From: Kribbella rubisoli
GTDB lineage: Bacteria > Actinomycetota > Actinomycetes > Propionibacteriales > Kribbellaceae
DNA length: 64,000 bases
Direction: 5' to 3'
NCBI RefSeq assembly: GCF_004217145.1
Contig: NZ_SHKR01000019.1
Coordinates: forward strand, 186,001-250,000
The notes under the pieces were generated by a model that ran no database searches, had not been told where the DNA came from, and saw only the letters and a list, made by a program, of their open reading frames with translations. The position numbers were made by a program, and so were the translations under genes. This document shows positions 16,278 through 25,047 of the stretch, piece by piece (the stretch's first letter is position 1; each line of letters starts with the position of its first letter).

Positions 16278-19200
16278 TCAGCCGCGGTCCTCGATGTCAC
16301 CCTCCGTCTCAAGTACTGCGCTCCGCAGCGTCTCCAGCGCCTCGGCCGACGGCTCCGCCCACAGCCCGCGCTGAGCCGCCTCCAGCAGGCGTTCCGCGAT
16401 GCCGTGCCGCGCCCACGGGTTGGACTTGCGGAAGAACTCCGCCATCTCCGGATCCTTGACGTACTCCGTTGTCAGCGTCTCGTACATCCAGTCGTCGACC
16501 ACGCCCGCGGTCGCGTCGTACCCGAACAGGTAGTCGACGGTCGCCGCCATCTCGAACGCGCCCTTGTACCCGTGCCGTCGCATCGCGGACATCCACCGCG
16601 GGTTCACCACCCGGGCCCGGAAGACCCGCTTCGCTTCTTCCTCGAGCGTTCGCGTCTTCACCTGCGCGGGTACGGCGGAGTCGCCGACGTACGCCTTCGG
16701 GTTGGAGCCGGTGAGGTGGCGGACCATCGCGATCATGCCGCCGTGGTACTGGAAGTAGTCGTCGGAGTCCATGATGTCGTGCTCGCGGGTGTCCGCGTTC
16801 TTGGCCGCGACCTGGATCCGGGCGTACGCGCGTTCCATCGAACCACGGGCCTCCGCGCCGTCGAGGTCCTTGCCGTAGGCGTACCCGCCCCAGACGGCGT
16901 ACACCTCGGCCAGCTCGGCATCGGTGCGCCAGTTGCGCGCGTCGACGAGCGGCAGCAGGCCGGCGCCGTACGAGCCGGGCTTGGACCCGAAGACGCGGGC
17001 GGTCGACTGCCTCACATCGTTGCCCGCAGCAACGTCCGCGTCGACGTGGGCCTTGAGGAAGTTGTCCTCGGGCGACTCGTCGAGGGCGGCGACGGTACGC
17101 ACGGCTTCGTCGAGCAGCGCGACCACGTGCGGGAACGCGTCCCGGAAGAAGCCGGAGATCCGGATCGTCACATCGATCCGCGGGCGACCGAGCTCCTCCA
17201 GCCCGACCACCTCGAAGCTCGTCACCCGCCGTGACGCCTCGTCCCACACCGGGCGGCACCCGAGGAGCCACAACACCTCGGCAAGGTCATCACCCTGGGT
17301 GCGCATCGCCGACGTACCCCAGATCGTCAACCCGACCGACCGCGGGTACTCCCCCGTCTCGGCCTGGTGTCTCGCGAGCAGCGAGTCCGCGAGCGCGACG
17401 CCGACGTCCCAGGCGTTCCGGCTCGGGATCGCCTTCGGATCGACGGCGTAGAAGTTGCGTCCAGTCGGCAGAACGTTGACGAGCCCACGAGTCGGCGACC
17501 CCGACGGACCTGCCTCGACGAACCGCCCGTCGAGAGCCCGCAGCACGTTCGCCACCTCATCGCCCGTGCGTGCGAGGCGCGGCACAACCTCCTCAGCCGC
17601 GAACGTCAACGACTGCGCGACGTCGGCAGAGTCCCGGGCCAGCACCTCGGCGACCACGACCGGGACCTTCGTCGCGTCCCAGCTCATCGTCTCCATCCCG
17701 ACAACAAGCTTCCGCGCGACCGACTCGAGCAGGTCGACACCGTCGGCGCCACTCACCGCCGGCAGGTCGGCAAGCGTCGCCAGATCGGCGAGGTCAGTGG
17801 CCGCACCCGGGTTGGCCAGCAGCTCAGCTTCATCCACCCCGAAGGCCGAGCCCAGCGCGGTCCGCAACCCGGGGATCGAGTACGAACCACCCCACAGTTG
17901 CCGCGCCCGCAGGATCGCGAGCACCAGGTTCACCCGCGCCTCACCCATCGGTGCCCCACCGAGGATGTGCAGCCCGTCCCGAATCTGCACGTCCTTGATC
18001 TCGCAGAGATACCCGTCGAGATGCAGCACGAACTCGTCGAACTCGTCGTCTGATGGCTTGTCCGACGTGTGCAGATCATGGTGCAGCTGCGCCGCCTGGA
18101 TCAACGTCCAGATCTGCGCGCGCAACGTCGGCACCTTCTCCGGATCGAGTGCGGACACCGTCGCGTACTCATCCAGCAAGTACTCCAGCTTCGCCATGTC
18201 GCCGTAGGTCTCGGCCCGCGCCATCGGCGGCACCAGGTGATCGACGACCGTCGCGTGCGCCCGCCGCTTCGCCTGCGTGCCCTCGCCCGGGTCGTTGACG
18301 ATGAACGGGTACACCATCGGCAGATTCCCGAGCACCGCGTCCGGCGCGCTGTCGGCCGCCATCCCGATACCCTTGCCCGGCAGCCATTCCAGCGTCCCGT
18401 GCTTCCCCAGATGTACGACGGCCTGCGCACCGAAACCGCCCTCGTCGCGCGACGACTCCAGCCAGCGGTACGCCGCCAGGTAATGGTGCGACGGTGCCAT
18501 GTCCGGATCGTGGTAGATCGCGACCGGGTTCTCGCCGAAGCCCCGCGGCGGCTGGATCATCAGCACGACGTTCCCGAACCGCAAGGCGGCCAGCGCGATC
18601 GCCGGCTCGTCGCCCGAGGAGTCGACGTACAACTCGCCGGGCGCCTCGCCCCAGGCCTCGATCATTGCCGCCTGCAACGACTCGGGAGTGCGACCGAACC
18701 AGGTGACGTAGGTGGACAGCGGGACCTTGGCGACGGCGTTGGCGAGCTGCTCGTCGGTCAGCCAGTCGACGTCGTGCCCACCGGCCGCGATCAAGCGATG
18801 GATCAGCCCGTCGGCCCCGTCCGCGCCCTGCAGTTCACTGAGGTCGAGCCCGCCGAGGTCGTACCCGGCCGCTTCCAGCTGACCGAGCAGGACGACGGCC
18901 GATGCGGGCGTGTCCAGACCGACCGCGTTCCCGATCCGCGCGTGCTTCGTCGGGTACGACGACAACACCAGCGCGATCCGCTTCTCCGCCGCCGGCACGT
19001 GCCGCAGCCGGGCATGCGCCACCGCGATCCCGGCCAGCCGCGCACACCGCTCGACGTCGGGCACGTAGCGCGCCAGCCCGTCGGCGTCGTACGACTTGAA
19101 CGAGAACGGGATCGTGATCAGCCGCCCGTCGAACTCCGGGATCGCCACCTGCGTCGCCGCGTCCAGCGGGCTGATCGCAGCGTCGCTCTCGACCCACTGC

Positions 19201-19970
19201 TCGCGGGTCGACGTCAGCGCGAGCCCCTGAATCAACGGGATATCGAGCGAGGCCAGCGCACCGGCGTCCCAGGCGTCGTCCGCGCCACCTGCACTGGCGT
19301 TCGCCGCCACCGCCCCGCCGGCTGCGAGCAGTGTCGTGACGAGTACGTCGCACTTCCGCAGCAGGTCGAACAGCCCGACGTTCTCGGCGGGGTCGAGCCC
19401 GCGCAGCGTTCCGCAGTACACCGGAAGAGGCTGCGCACCGGCCTCGACCACCGCATTCGCGAGTGCGTCGACGAAGGCGGTGTTGCCGGAGATCTCATGC
19501 GCGCGGTAGTAGACGATCCCGACCACGGGGCGCTCGTCCTCGACAAACGTCCCCCGCAGTCCGTACGCCGGGAGCGCGCGCGGCGGCTCGAACTCGTCAC
19601 CGGTCAGCAGCAACGTGTCCCGCAGGAAGCCGGCCAGGTTGCGGAGGTTGTCCGCGCCGCCCTCGCGCAAGTACGCCAGCGCCTCAGTGACCGCACCCGC
19701 CGGCACGGTCGACAACGACATCAGCTCGGCGTCGGGCGCAGCCTCACCGCTGACCACGACAACCGGCTTGCCCGACGCGAGGACCGCGTCGAGGCCCTCT
19801 TCCCACGCCCGGCGACCACCGAGGAGCCGGACGACGACGATCTCGGCGGCGTCCAGCAGCGGTCCGAGCTCGGTGAGCTCGAGGCGGGCAGGGTTCGCGA
19901 CATTCCAGCCGGCGTCCGCCTCGGCGGCCGCGAGCAGGTCGGTGTCGGCGGTGGAGAGCAAAAGAAGCAC
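16278..19970 (-). CDS. cobN: cobaltochelatase large subunit CobN
   Basis: CobN binds hydrogenobyrinic acid a,c-diamide and cobalt and is driven by an AAA+ partner to insert cobalt. The 1230-residue length matches the CobN/ChlH/BchH family. Family blocks are visible: YRAHEISGNTAFVDALANA (about 154-172), VVHLGKHGTLEWLPGKGIG, YPFIVNDPGEGTQAKRR, the LGGAPMGEARVNLVLAILR region and RNFYAVDPKAIPSRNAWDVG. The start is GTG at 19970 (MLLLL), just after riboswitch sequence containing GAAGGA. The AAA+/VWA partner is the separate riboswitch-controlled gene at 8399-10465. Confidence 0.97.
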   Translation of the reverse strand: MLLLLSTADTDLLAAAEADAGWNVANPARLELTELGPLLDAAEIVVVRLLGGRRAWEEGLDAVLASGKPVVVVSGEAAPDAELMSLSTVPAGAVTEALAYLREGGADNLRNLAGFLRDTLLLTGDEFEPPRALPAYGLRGTFVEDERPVVGIVYYRAHEISGNTAFVDALANAVVEAGAQPLPVYCGTLRGLDPAENVGLFDLLRKCDVLVTTLLAAGGAVAANASAGGADDAWDAGALASLDIPLIQGLALTSTREQWVESDAAISPLDAATQVAIPEFDGRLITIPFSFKSYDADGLARYVPDVERCARLAGIAVAHARLRHVPAAEKRIALVLSSYPTKHARIGNAVGLDTPASAVVLLGQLEAAGYDLGGLDLSELQGADGADGLIHRLIAAGGHDVDWLTDEQLANAVAKVPLSTYVTWFGRTPESLQAAMIEAWGEAPGELYVDSSGDEPAIALAALRFGNVVLMIQPPRGFGENPVAIYHDPDMAPSHHYLAAYRWLESSRDEGGFGAQAVVHLGKHGTLEWLPGKGIGMAADSAPDAVLGNLPMVYPFIVNDPGEGTQAKRRAHATVVDHLVPPMARAETYGDMAKLEYLLDEYATVSALDPEKVPTLRAQIWTLIQAAQLHHDLHTSDKPSDDEFDEFVLHLDGYLCEIKDVQIRDGLHILGGAPMGEARVNLVLAILRARQLWGGSYSIPGLRTALGSAFGVDEAELLANPGAATDLADLATLADLPAVSGADGVDLLESVARKLVVGMETMSWDATKVPVVVAEVLARDSADVAQSLTFAAEEVVPRLARTGDEVANVLRALDGRFVEAGPSGSPTRGLVNVLPTGRNFYAVDPKAIPSRNAWDVGVALADSLLARHQAETGEYPRSVGLTIWGTSAMRTQGDDLAEVLWLLGCRPVWDEASRRVTSFEVVGLEELGRPRIDVTIRISGFFRDAFPHVVALLDEAVRTVAALDESPEDNFLKAHVDADVAAGNDVRQSTARVFGSKPGSYGAGLLPLVDARNWRTDAELAEVYAVWGGYAYGKDLDGAEARGSMERAYARIQVAAKNADTREHDIMDSDDYFQYHGGMIAMVRHLTGSNPKAYVGDSAVPAQVKTRTLEEEAKRVFRARVVNPRWMSAMRRHGYKGAFEMAATVDYLFGYDATAGVVDDWMYETLTTEYVKDPEMAEFFRKSNPWARHGIAERLLEAAQRGLWAEPSAEALETLRSAVLETEGDIEDRG

Positions 19971-19984
19971 GAAGGCGTTCCTTC

Positions 19985-20107
19985 CCCGGGGTATCCACGC
20001 CCCGAACGGAGGTACGACGGCGGCAGTTCCTGACTCCCCTTACGGGTCACAGTGGCGGGACCGCCCCGGACTCACACCGGGTTCCTGCTGATGCCGTCGA
20101 TGACGCT
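19985..20107 (-). promoter_or_regulatory. cobalamin riboswitch upstream of cobN
   Basis: The minus strand reads AGGAACCCGGTGTGAGTCC, GGGGCGGTCCCGCCACTGTGA and GGGGAGTCAGGAA, followed by a 3' block GGCGTGGATACCCCG and the ribosome site. These are the conserved cobalamin riboswitch elements and B12-box; the plus strand shows TCACAGTGGCGGG at 20047-20059. A TAGAGT -10 hexamer lies just upstream (plus 20112-20117). Boundaries are estimated. It should shut off CobN synthesis when adenosylcobalamin is plentiful. Confidence 0.93.
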
Positions 20108-20111
20108 CGTG

Positions 20112-20117
20112 ACTCTA
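20112..20117 (-). promoter_or_regulatory. -10 element for the cobN riboswitch transcript
   Basis: TAGAGT on the minus strand, 5 bp upstream of the first recognisable riboswitch bases. The same hexamer serves as the probable -10 of polA and of the methyltransferase gene at 44513. No clear -35 was found. Confidence 0.4.
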
Positions 20118-20165
20118 GCCGACGGTCGCGGCGTACCGGGTGCGAAGTCGTCCCACGTTGTCGCG

Positions 20166-20192
20166 TTGACCCTCGCGGTGCATTGGTATAGG
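20166..20192 (+). promoter_or_regulatory. possible promoter for the haloperoxidase-like gene
   Basis: TTGACC (20166-20171) and TATAGG (20187-20192) are separated by 15 bp, about 105 bp upstream of the ATG at 20297. The spacing is short for a sigma-70-type promoter, so this is tentative. Confidence 0.35.
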
Positions 20193-20296
20193 GCGGAATC
20201 ACAGGGTTTGTACTGCGGACGCCCTCCGGCGTCGCACGACAGCGTCTTTCTTCAGCACAGGCCGAGCCGGTTCTAGCTGAGCTGAAGGAGACAATC

Positions 20297-21571
20297 ATGC
20301 GCTTGAAGGCCTGGAGACTTCTGGTCGTCGTACTGACCACCGGCCTCATCAGTCCTGCCCTGGTCGCCGCGCCGAGCCAGGCCGGCGGCGTCCGGGCAGG
20401 CCCGGCGGTGATCATCCAGTGGAACACCATCGCCGGCCGGACGATCTACGCGGAGAACGCCTCCCCGGTCCCGGTCGGGAGCCTGTACTACGGCTTCGTG
20501 TCGCTGGCCGTGTACGACGCGGTGGTGGCGATCGAAGGCCGCTACCAGCCGTACCTGAAGCAGCCCAAGGTCCGCGCGAAGGCGTCCTCGGAGGCGGCGG
20601 CCGCGACCGCGGCGTACGAGGTGCTGCGGTACTACTTCCCGGCCTCGGCCGCGAACCTCGCCACCGACTACACCGCATCACTCGGCGCTATCCCGGACGG
20701 TCGCGCGAAGACACGGGGAACCGAGGTCGGCAGGCACGCGGCGCAGACGCTGATCCAGGAGCGGGCCGACGACGGCAGGGGTGCGAACATCCAGCTGACG
20801 GTGACGCCCGCGCCCGGAGTCTGGCGCCCGACCCCGGATGCCCTCGCGCCGATGCTCGCCCCGTGGCTCGGATTCGTCGTACCGCTCGCGCTCCGATCGC
20901 CGACGCAGTTCCGGCTGCCCGGCCCTGATCGGATCACGTCCAAGGCCTACGCCCGGGACTTCGCCGAGGTGAAGGCGATGGGTGCGCTGGTCGGATCCGC
21001 CCGGACCCTGGCACAGACCGAGACCGCGGTCTTCTGGAACGCGAACGCCGTCCTGCAGTACCAAGCGGCGCTTCGAGGCCAGGTCACCGCACGAGGAATG
21101 GACATCGTCGACAGTGCCCGCGCGTTCGCCCTGCTCAGTACGAGCGTGGCCGATGCGCTGATCGCCTGCTGGCGAGCCAAGTACGACTACGCCTACTGGC
21201 GCCCGATCACCGCCGTACGACTGGCCGACACCGACGGGAACCCTGCCACCCAGGCCGACCCCAACTGGATGTCGCTGCTCCAGACGCCGCCCTATCCGGA
21301 CTACGTCAGCGGCCACGCATCCATCACCGGAGCGGCAAGCGGAACCTTCAGCTACCTGTTCGGCGCCAGGTCGCTCGATCTGGACATCCCCGCCTTGGTG
21401 TCAACCGCGTCCCGGCACTTCGACAGCGCGGCGGCCCTCGATGCGGAGACCATGAACGCCAGGATCTGGCTCGGCTTCCACTTCCGGAAGGCGATGACCG
21501 ACGCCAACCGCCTCGGCCACCGCACCGCGTCGTGGACGATCGGCCACGAGTTCCGGCCACGCCACCACTGA
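20297..21571 (+). CDS. exported vanadium-dependent haloperoxidase / PAP2-superfamily protein
   Basis: A 424-residue protein with a signal peptide (LLVVVLTTGLISPALVAAPS, cleavage near AGG at 29-31) and an all-helical vanadium-haloperoxidase-like domain. The vanadate/phosphate pocket is partly readable: K295 and R302 in KYDYAYWRPITAVR have the K-x6-R spacing of the fungal chloroperoxidase, S338-G339-H340 sits in YVSGHASITG, and R397 (GFHFRK) with H408 could complete the site. Such proteins oxidise halides with H2O2 or act as acid phosphatases; which applies cannot be told from sequence. A good ribosome site (AAGGAG) lies 8 bp before the ATG. Confidence 0.85.
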   Translation: MRLKAWRLLVVVLTTGLISPALVAAPSQAGGVRAGPAVIIQWNTIAGRTIYAENASPVPVGSLYYGFVSLAVYDAVVAIEGRYQPYLKQPKVRAKASSEAAAATAAYEVLRYYFPASAANLATDYTASLGAIPDGRAKTRGTEVGRHAAQTLIQERADDGRGANIQLTVTPAPGVWRPTPDALAPMLAPWLGFVVPLALRSPTQFRLPGPDRITSKAYARDFAEVKAMGALVGSARTLAQTETAVFWNANAVLQYQAALRGQVTARGMDIVDSARAFALLSTSVADALIACWRAKYDYAYWRPITAVRLADTDGNPATQADPNWMSLLQTPPYPDYVSGHASITGAASGTFSYLFGARSLDLDIPALVSTASRHFDSAAALDAETMNARIWLGFHFRKAMTDANRLGHRTASWTIGHEFRPRHH

Positions 21572-21575
21572 GCTT

Positions 21576-21625
21576 TGCTCGCCGCGCGCTGCGTCAGCGG
21601 TGCATCGCGTAGTGCGCGGCGAGCA
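21576..21625. terminator. possible hairpin at the haloperoxidase/DUF3500 convergence
   Basis: TGCTCGCCGCGC (21576-21587) and GCGCGGCGAGCA (21614-21625) can form a 12-bp perfect stem with a 26-nt loop. The right arm lies within the last codons of the convergent DUF3500 gene. The large loop makes a terminator role uncertain. Confidence 0.35.
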
Positions 21626-22562
21626 GGTCCTTGCCCCAGTCGTTGCGGAGGTCGCGCCAGACCGAGTGGATGTGGTTGGCGTTGTCCTGGGTGTTGTCGT
21701 ACTCGGCGAGGAAGCTCGGGCCGGCGATCGAGTAGTAGTGGCGGTGCCCGATACCCGGCTCGGTCTCTCCGGCCCATGCGAACGTCAACTGCTCGATGCC
21801 GTGCTCGGTGATGTCCTGCCAGGTCTGCAGGCCGATCGGGCCGGCCGCGCGTCCGACGTACTGGCCGATGAGGAGGCTGAGGATCTGACGCTGGTCCTCG
21901 TTCATGTCGCCGTACGACAGGCCGCGGTGCAGCAGCGACGCGTCGGCGACCGGGTCGTGGCGGGTCAGGATGTCGTCGGGCGCTTCGTCGGAGACCAGGG
22001 CCGTGGTCAGCTGACCCGGCTCGAGCGCGTGGAGGAGCTGGAAGCCCAGGTCCTGTTCGGCGGCCAGGAAGCGTCGCCCGGCCTTCGGACCGCTGAGGAC
22101 CTCGGCCGGGTTCGACCCGATGAACTGCGGGGTGAACGCGATCGCACCCTCGACGAGCGTGACGTGCAGCGCGAGGTGGTGCCCGTTCAGCCGCCAGGCC
22201 CACGGGTCGGTCCCGTTCGGGTCGCCGAGCACCCGGAGGAAGTACCGGTCGCCGACGATCGAGCCCTCCCACTCCCCCGACGGCGGCAGGTCCGGCAGCC
22301 CGCGTACGACGACCTCCGCGTCGAGGACCGCCCAGATATCGGCCGCACCCCGGTCGCTGCACCCGGTCGCGACCAGTCGCTCGACCAGCTTCTGCTGGGT
22401 CGGCGTGAGCTCGGTCAAAGCGAGCCCGGGCACCGCGCCGGGCAGATACGTCCACTGCTGGTGGTCCGGTGTGTCGAACGGAGCGCGGATCTTCTCGAGC
22501 TGCGCCGGCGTGAGGCTCGCCAGCAGTTCGAGGACCGCGTCCCGTGTCTGCGCTACAACCAT
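21594..22562 (-). CDS. DUF3500 family protein
   Basis: A 322-residue protein of the DUF3500 family, recognised from WAWRLNGHHLALHVTLV, TPQFIGSNPAEV, GYGDM-like GLSYGDMNEDQRQILSLLI and RHYYSIAGPSFLAEYDNTQD. The family is common in actinobacteria and planctomycetes, often exported; this copy has no evident signal peptide. Function is unknown. I start it at the ATG at 22562, which has GGGAG 7-11 nt upstream; 13 additional upstream codons lack support. The start lies 10 bp inside the end of the histidine phosphatase gene, so the two are coupled. Confidence 0.8.
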   Translation of the reverse strand: MVVAQTRDAVLELLASLTPAQLEKIRAPFDTPDHQQWTYLPGAVPGLALTELTPTQQKLVERLVATGCSDRGAADIWAVLDAEVVVRGLPDLPPSGEWEGSIVGDRYFLRVLGDPNGTDPWAWRLNGHHLALHVTLVEGAIAFTPQFIGSNPAEVLSGPKAGRRFLAAEQDLGFQLLHALEPGQLTTALVSDEAPDDILTRHDPVADASLLHRGLSYGDMNEDQRQILSLLIGQYVGRAAGPIGLQTWQDITEHGIEQLTFAWAGETEPGIGHRHYYSIAGPSFLAEYDNTQDNANHIHSVWRDLRNDWGKDLLAAHYAMHR

Positions 22563-23233
22563 GCCGATCGCTCCCGTTCCGTCGGTTCGTAAGGCGTCCA
22601 CTGCTCGAACGGCCGATCCAGCTTGTACCGGAAATCGGGTTGCCGCAGCAGGACGCGTGTTTCCGCGTTGCCAGGATTACGCAGCGACTCGAAGAACCGG
22701 ACCGACCAATGGAACCAGCGTGTGCAGAACAACCGCATCGTCAACCCGTGCGAGACCAGTAGCACGTTCCGCGGCGCGTCCGGGTTCTCGAAGTCGCGGT
22801 GCATCGTCTCCAGGAACGTCGACACCCGGTCGTAAACGTCCGCACCCGACTCGCCCTGCGTGAACCGGTAGAAGAAGTGCCCGAACGAGTCCCGCAGCTT
22901 CTCCTGCCGCTCGATGTCCGCGGTGTCCTGCAGGTTGGCCCAGTCCTGCTCGCGCAGCCGCGGCTCCTCGCGCGGCATCTCGATCAGGTCGTCCAGCCCG
23001 AGCGAGTCGAGGGTCTGCCGGGCCCGCAGGTACGGCGATACGTACACGCGAACCGGCTCGTTCTCGAACAGCTCCCGCAGGTCCTTACCCGCCTTCACCG
23101 CCTGCTCGTGCCCGTGCTGTGTCAGCGGTACGGCGTGATCGGGGATCCGCTCGTAGACGGTCTTGTCCAGATTCGCCTCGGACTCCCCGTGCCGCATCAG
23201 AACGATCCGTGCCGGCCGATGACTCAACCCCAT
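22553..23233 (-). CDS. histidine phosphatase superfamily protein (phosphoglycerate-mutase-like)
   Basis: A 226-residue phosphohydrolase of the histidine phosphatase superfamily. R14-H15-G16 in VLMRHGESEANL carries the phospho-accepting histidine, EQDWANL gives the acid, and LLVSHGLTMRL the second catalytic histidine. The ATG overlaps the end of cobD by 10 bp. Because the cobalamin pathway needs an alpha-ribazole-5'-phosphate phosphatase (CobC) from this same superfamily, coupling to cobD makes that role plausible, but the sequence alone does not separate CobC from broad-specificity relatives. Confidence 0.85.
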   Translation of the reverse strand: MGLSHRPARIVLMRHGESEANLDKTVYERIPDHAVPLTQHGHEQAVKAGKDLRELFENEPVRVYVSPYLRARQTLDSLGLDDLIEMPREEPRLREQDWANLQDTADIERQEKLRDSFGHFFYRFTQGESGADVYDRVSTFLETMHRDFENPDAPRNVLLVSHGLTMRLFCTRWFHWSVRFFESLRNPGNAETRVLLRQPDFRYKLDRPFEQWTPYEPTERERSAWL

Positions 23234-24177
23234 CGCTTTCCCTTCGTGATGGCGGTGATGGCGGCGACGGCTGCCGCAGCCACCCCGACCCGGCGGGCCA
23301 GCGCGGCCGTCCTCCGGACGTCGGCGACTGTCGGCGCAGGCCCGTCCCCCAGCGTGCCACGGTCTTCCTGGTAGCTGCCGTAGTCGTTGGTCCCGCCGAG
23401 CGTGAGATCGAGTGCGCCGGCGAAGGACGCCTCGACGGGGCCGGCGTTCGGGCTCGGATGCTTGACTGCGTCGCGCCTCCAGACAGCTGTCGCCTCGCGC
23501 GGCCGCCCGGCGGCGAGCCCGGTGAGGACCGCGCATACCCGCGCCGGCACCAGGTTCAGTAGGTCGTCCAAGCGCGCCGCCGCCCATCCGAAGTTCTGGT
23601 ACTTCGGTGACCGGTAGCCGACCATCGCGTCCAAGGTGTTCGCCACTCGGTAACCGAGGAGGCCGGGGATGCCGAGGACTCCGCCCCAGATGAGTGGCGC
23701 GACGCAGGCGTCCGAGGTGTTCTCGGCGATCGACTCGACCGTTGCGCGGGCCAGCTCGTCCGCCTCCAGGTCGGTGGCGTCGCGGGCGCACAGGTGGCTC
23801 AGGCGGTCGCGGGCGGCCGGGATGTCCTTGTCCTCGAGGAGCGCAGCCATCGCCTCGGCTTCGCGCTCGAGACTGCGTGCGCCGAGCACGGTCCAGGTCG
23901 CGGCGGCGGTGGCTGCGGTGTGGAGGATCGGATGGTTGCGGGTCATTCGCTCGACCACGAGTCCGAGGACTGTGGTGGTTCCTACGAGGATTGTGGTGTG
24001 GACGGCGCCGGCTGCGCGGGAGTCGGCGTACAGCTGGCGCTCCAGGCGAGCGGCCGTCTGGCCGAAGCCGGCAACCGGGTGGAAGCGCCGCGGGTCGCCG
24101 AGCACACGGTCAGCAACAAACCCGAGAAGAATCCCCAACGCCCTCGACGCAGCCGAGTGGGTGGTCGTGGAGCGCAC
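23224..24177 (-). CDS. cobD: adenosylcobinamide-phosphate synthase CobD/CbiB
   Basis: CobD/CbiB attaches (R)-1-amino-2-propanol (or its phosphate) to adenosylcobyric acid at the membrane. The 317-residue protein shows the family blocks FVADRVLGDPRRFHPVAGFG near the N-terminus, ATVESIAENTSDACVAPLIW, YRVANTLDAMVGYRSPKYQN and DAVKHPSPNAGPVEASFAGA, with several hydrophobic helices. I start at the GTG at 24177 (VRSTTTHS), giving the normal family length; an upstream extension of more than 280 codons is antisense to the serine hydrolase gene. It is followed by the coupled histidine phosphatase and DUF3500 genes. Confidence 0.93.
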   Translation of the reverse strand: MRSTTTHSAASRALGILLGFVADRVLGDPRRFHPVAGFGQTAARLERQLYADSRAAGAVHTTILVGTTTVLGLVVERMTRNHPILHTAATAAATWTVLGARSLEREAEAMAALLEDKDIPAARDRLSHLCARDATDLEADELARATVESIAENTSDACVAPLIWGGVLGIPGLLGYRVANTLDAMVGYRSPKYQNFGWAAARLDDLLNLVPARVCAVLTGLAAGRPREATAVWRRDAVKHPSPNAGPVEASFAGALDLTLGGTNDYGSYQEDRGTLGDGPAPTVADVRRTAALARRVGVAAAAVAAITAITKGKRWG

Positions 24178-24219
24178 CTCAGCAGTCTGACAGGTCTTGG
24201 GTTGTGATTGGGTGACGGC

Positions 24220-25047
24220 ATGGGAATCGCGGAGCTGCTCCAGGGGGTCGACGGGAGCGGGGAGTTCGGGGTGTGGCTCGGCCGGCTGGACGGCGTACCG
24301 GTGTTCGAACACGAGGCGGAGCGGGCGCATTACTCGGCCAGCACGATGAAGCTGCCGGTGGCGATCGCGATGATGCGCAAGGTCGAGGCCGGTGAGCTGG
24401 CGCTCGACCAGCCGGTGACCGTGCACAACGACTTCGCGTCGGCGGGCAGCGGCCGGTTCGCCGTGGATGCGGACGAGGACGAGGCGCCTGCAACCTGGGA
24501 GAAGCTGGGCGCCGAGGTGCCGCTCGGCTGGCTCGCGACCGAGATGATCACCCGCTCCAGCAACCTGGCGACCGACCTCGTGCTCGAACAGGTCGGGATC
24601 CCCGCGGCCCACGCCGTACTGAGCGAAGCGACCCTGCCCAGCTCGCCCTCCCCCGCATCGAAGATCCAGCGCGGCATCGACGACGGTCCGGCCCAGCGGG
24701 CCGGCATCAGCAACCTGATGAGCCCGGCCGGACTCGCCGGCGTACTCGTTGCGGTGGGCAACCAAAAAGGTGCCTCCGGCGACTACCTGCGCGACCTGCT
24801 GGCCGGCAACCAGTGGAACGGCGAGATCCCGGCGCTGCTGCCGACCGGGACCCGGGTCGAGCACAAGAACGGCTGGGACACGCGGATCCGGCATGACGGC
24901 GGGATCGTGCGGCCGGACGACGCGGATCCGTTCGTGCTGGTGGTGTGTACTACGTCCGACCTGCCGGATGCCGATGCGCAGAAGTTGATCGCCGCGATCG
25001 CGCTGGAAGCGTGGAACAACAGACACGACCTCGGAGCGGTGCGGTGA
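24220..25047 (+). CDS. class A beta-lactamase-like serine hydrolase without signal peptide
   Basis: A 275-residue penicillin-recognising serine hydrolase. S41-T-M-K44 is the S-x-x-K catalytic tetrad, S113-S-N115 replaces the S-D-N motif, and K216-N-G218 the K-T-G motif. There is no signal peptide or membrane helix, unlike secreted beta-lactamases, so it should act in the cytoplasm. It is the first gene of a three-gene unit in which every stop overlaps the next start, followed by a dipeptide epimerase and an NlpC/P60 peptidase. That context suggests a D-Ala or LD-carboxypeptidase-like step on muropeptides rather than drug resistance (inference). A TTG 12 nt upstream is an alternative start. 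Confidence 0.8.
   Translation: MGIAELLQGVDGSGEFGVWLGRLDGVPVFEHEAERAHYSASTMKLPVAIAMMRKVEAGELALDQPVTVHNDFASAGSGRFAVDADEDEAPATWEKLGAEVPLGWLATEMITRSSNLATDLVLEQVGIPAAHAVLSEATLPSSPSPASKIQRGIDDGPAQRAGISNLMSPAGLAGVLVAVGNQKGASGDYLRDLLAGNQWNGEIPALLPTGTRVEHKNGWDTRIRHDGGIVRPDDADPFVLVVCTTSDLPDADAQKLIAAIALEAWNNRHDLGAVR

Noticed and set aside
18069..20033. Plus-strand open frame of 654 codons over cobN
   Set aside because: Antisense to a fully conserved CobN; composition is Arg/Gln/Val-rich and without recognisable domains.
24945..25043. N-terminal extension of the epimerase from an ATG at 24945
   Set aside because: It would overlap the serine hydrolase by about 100 bp; the GTG at 25044 gives family length and a GTGA overlap.
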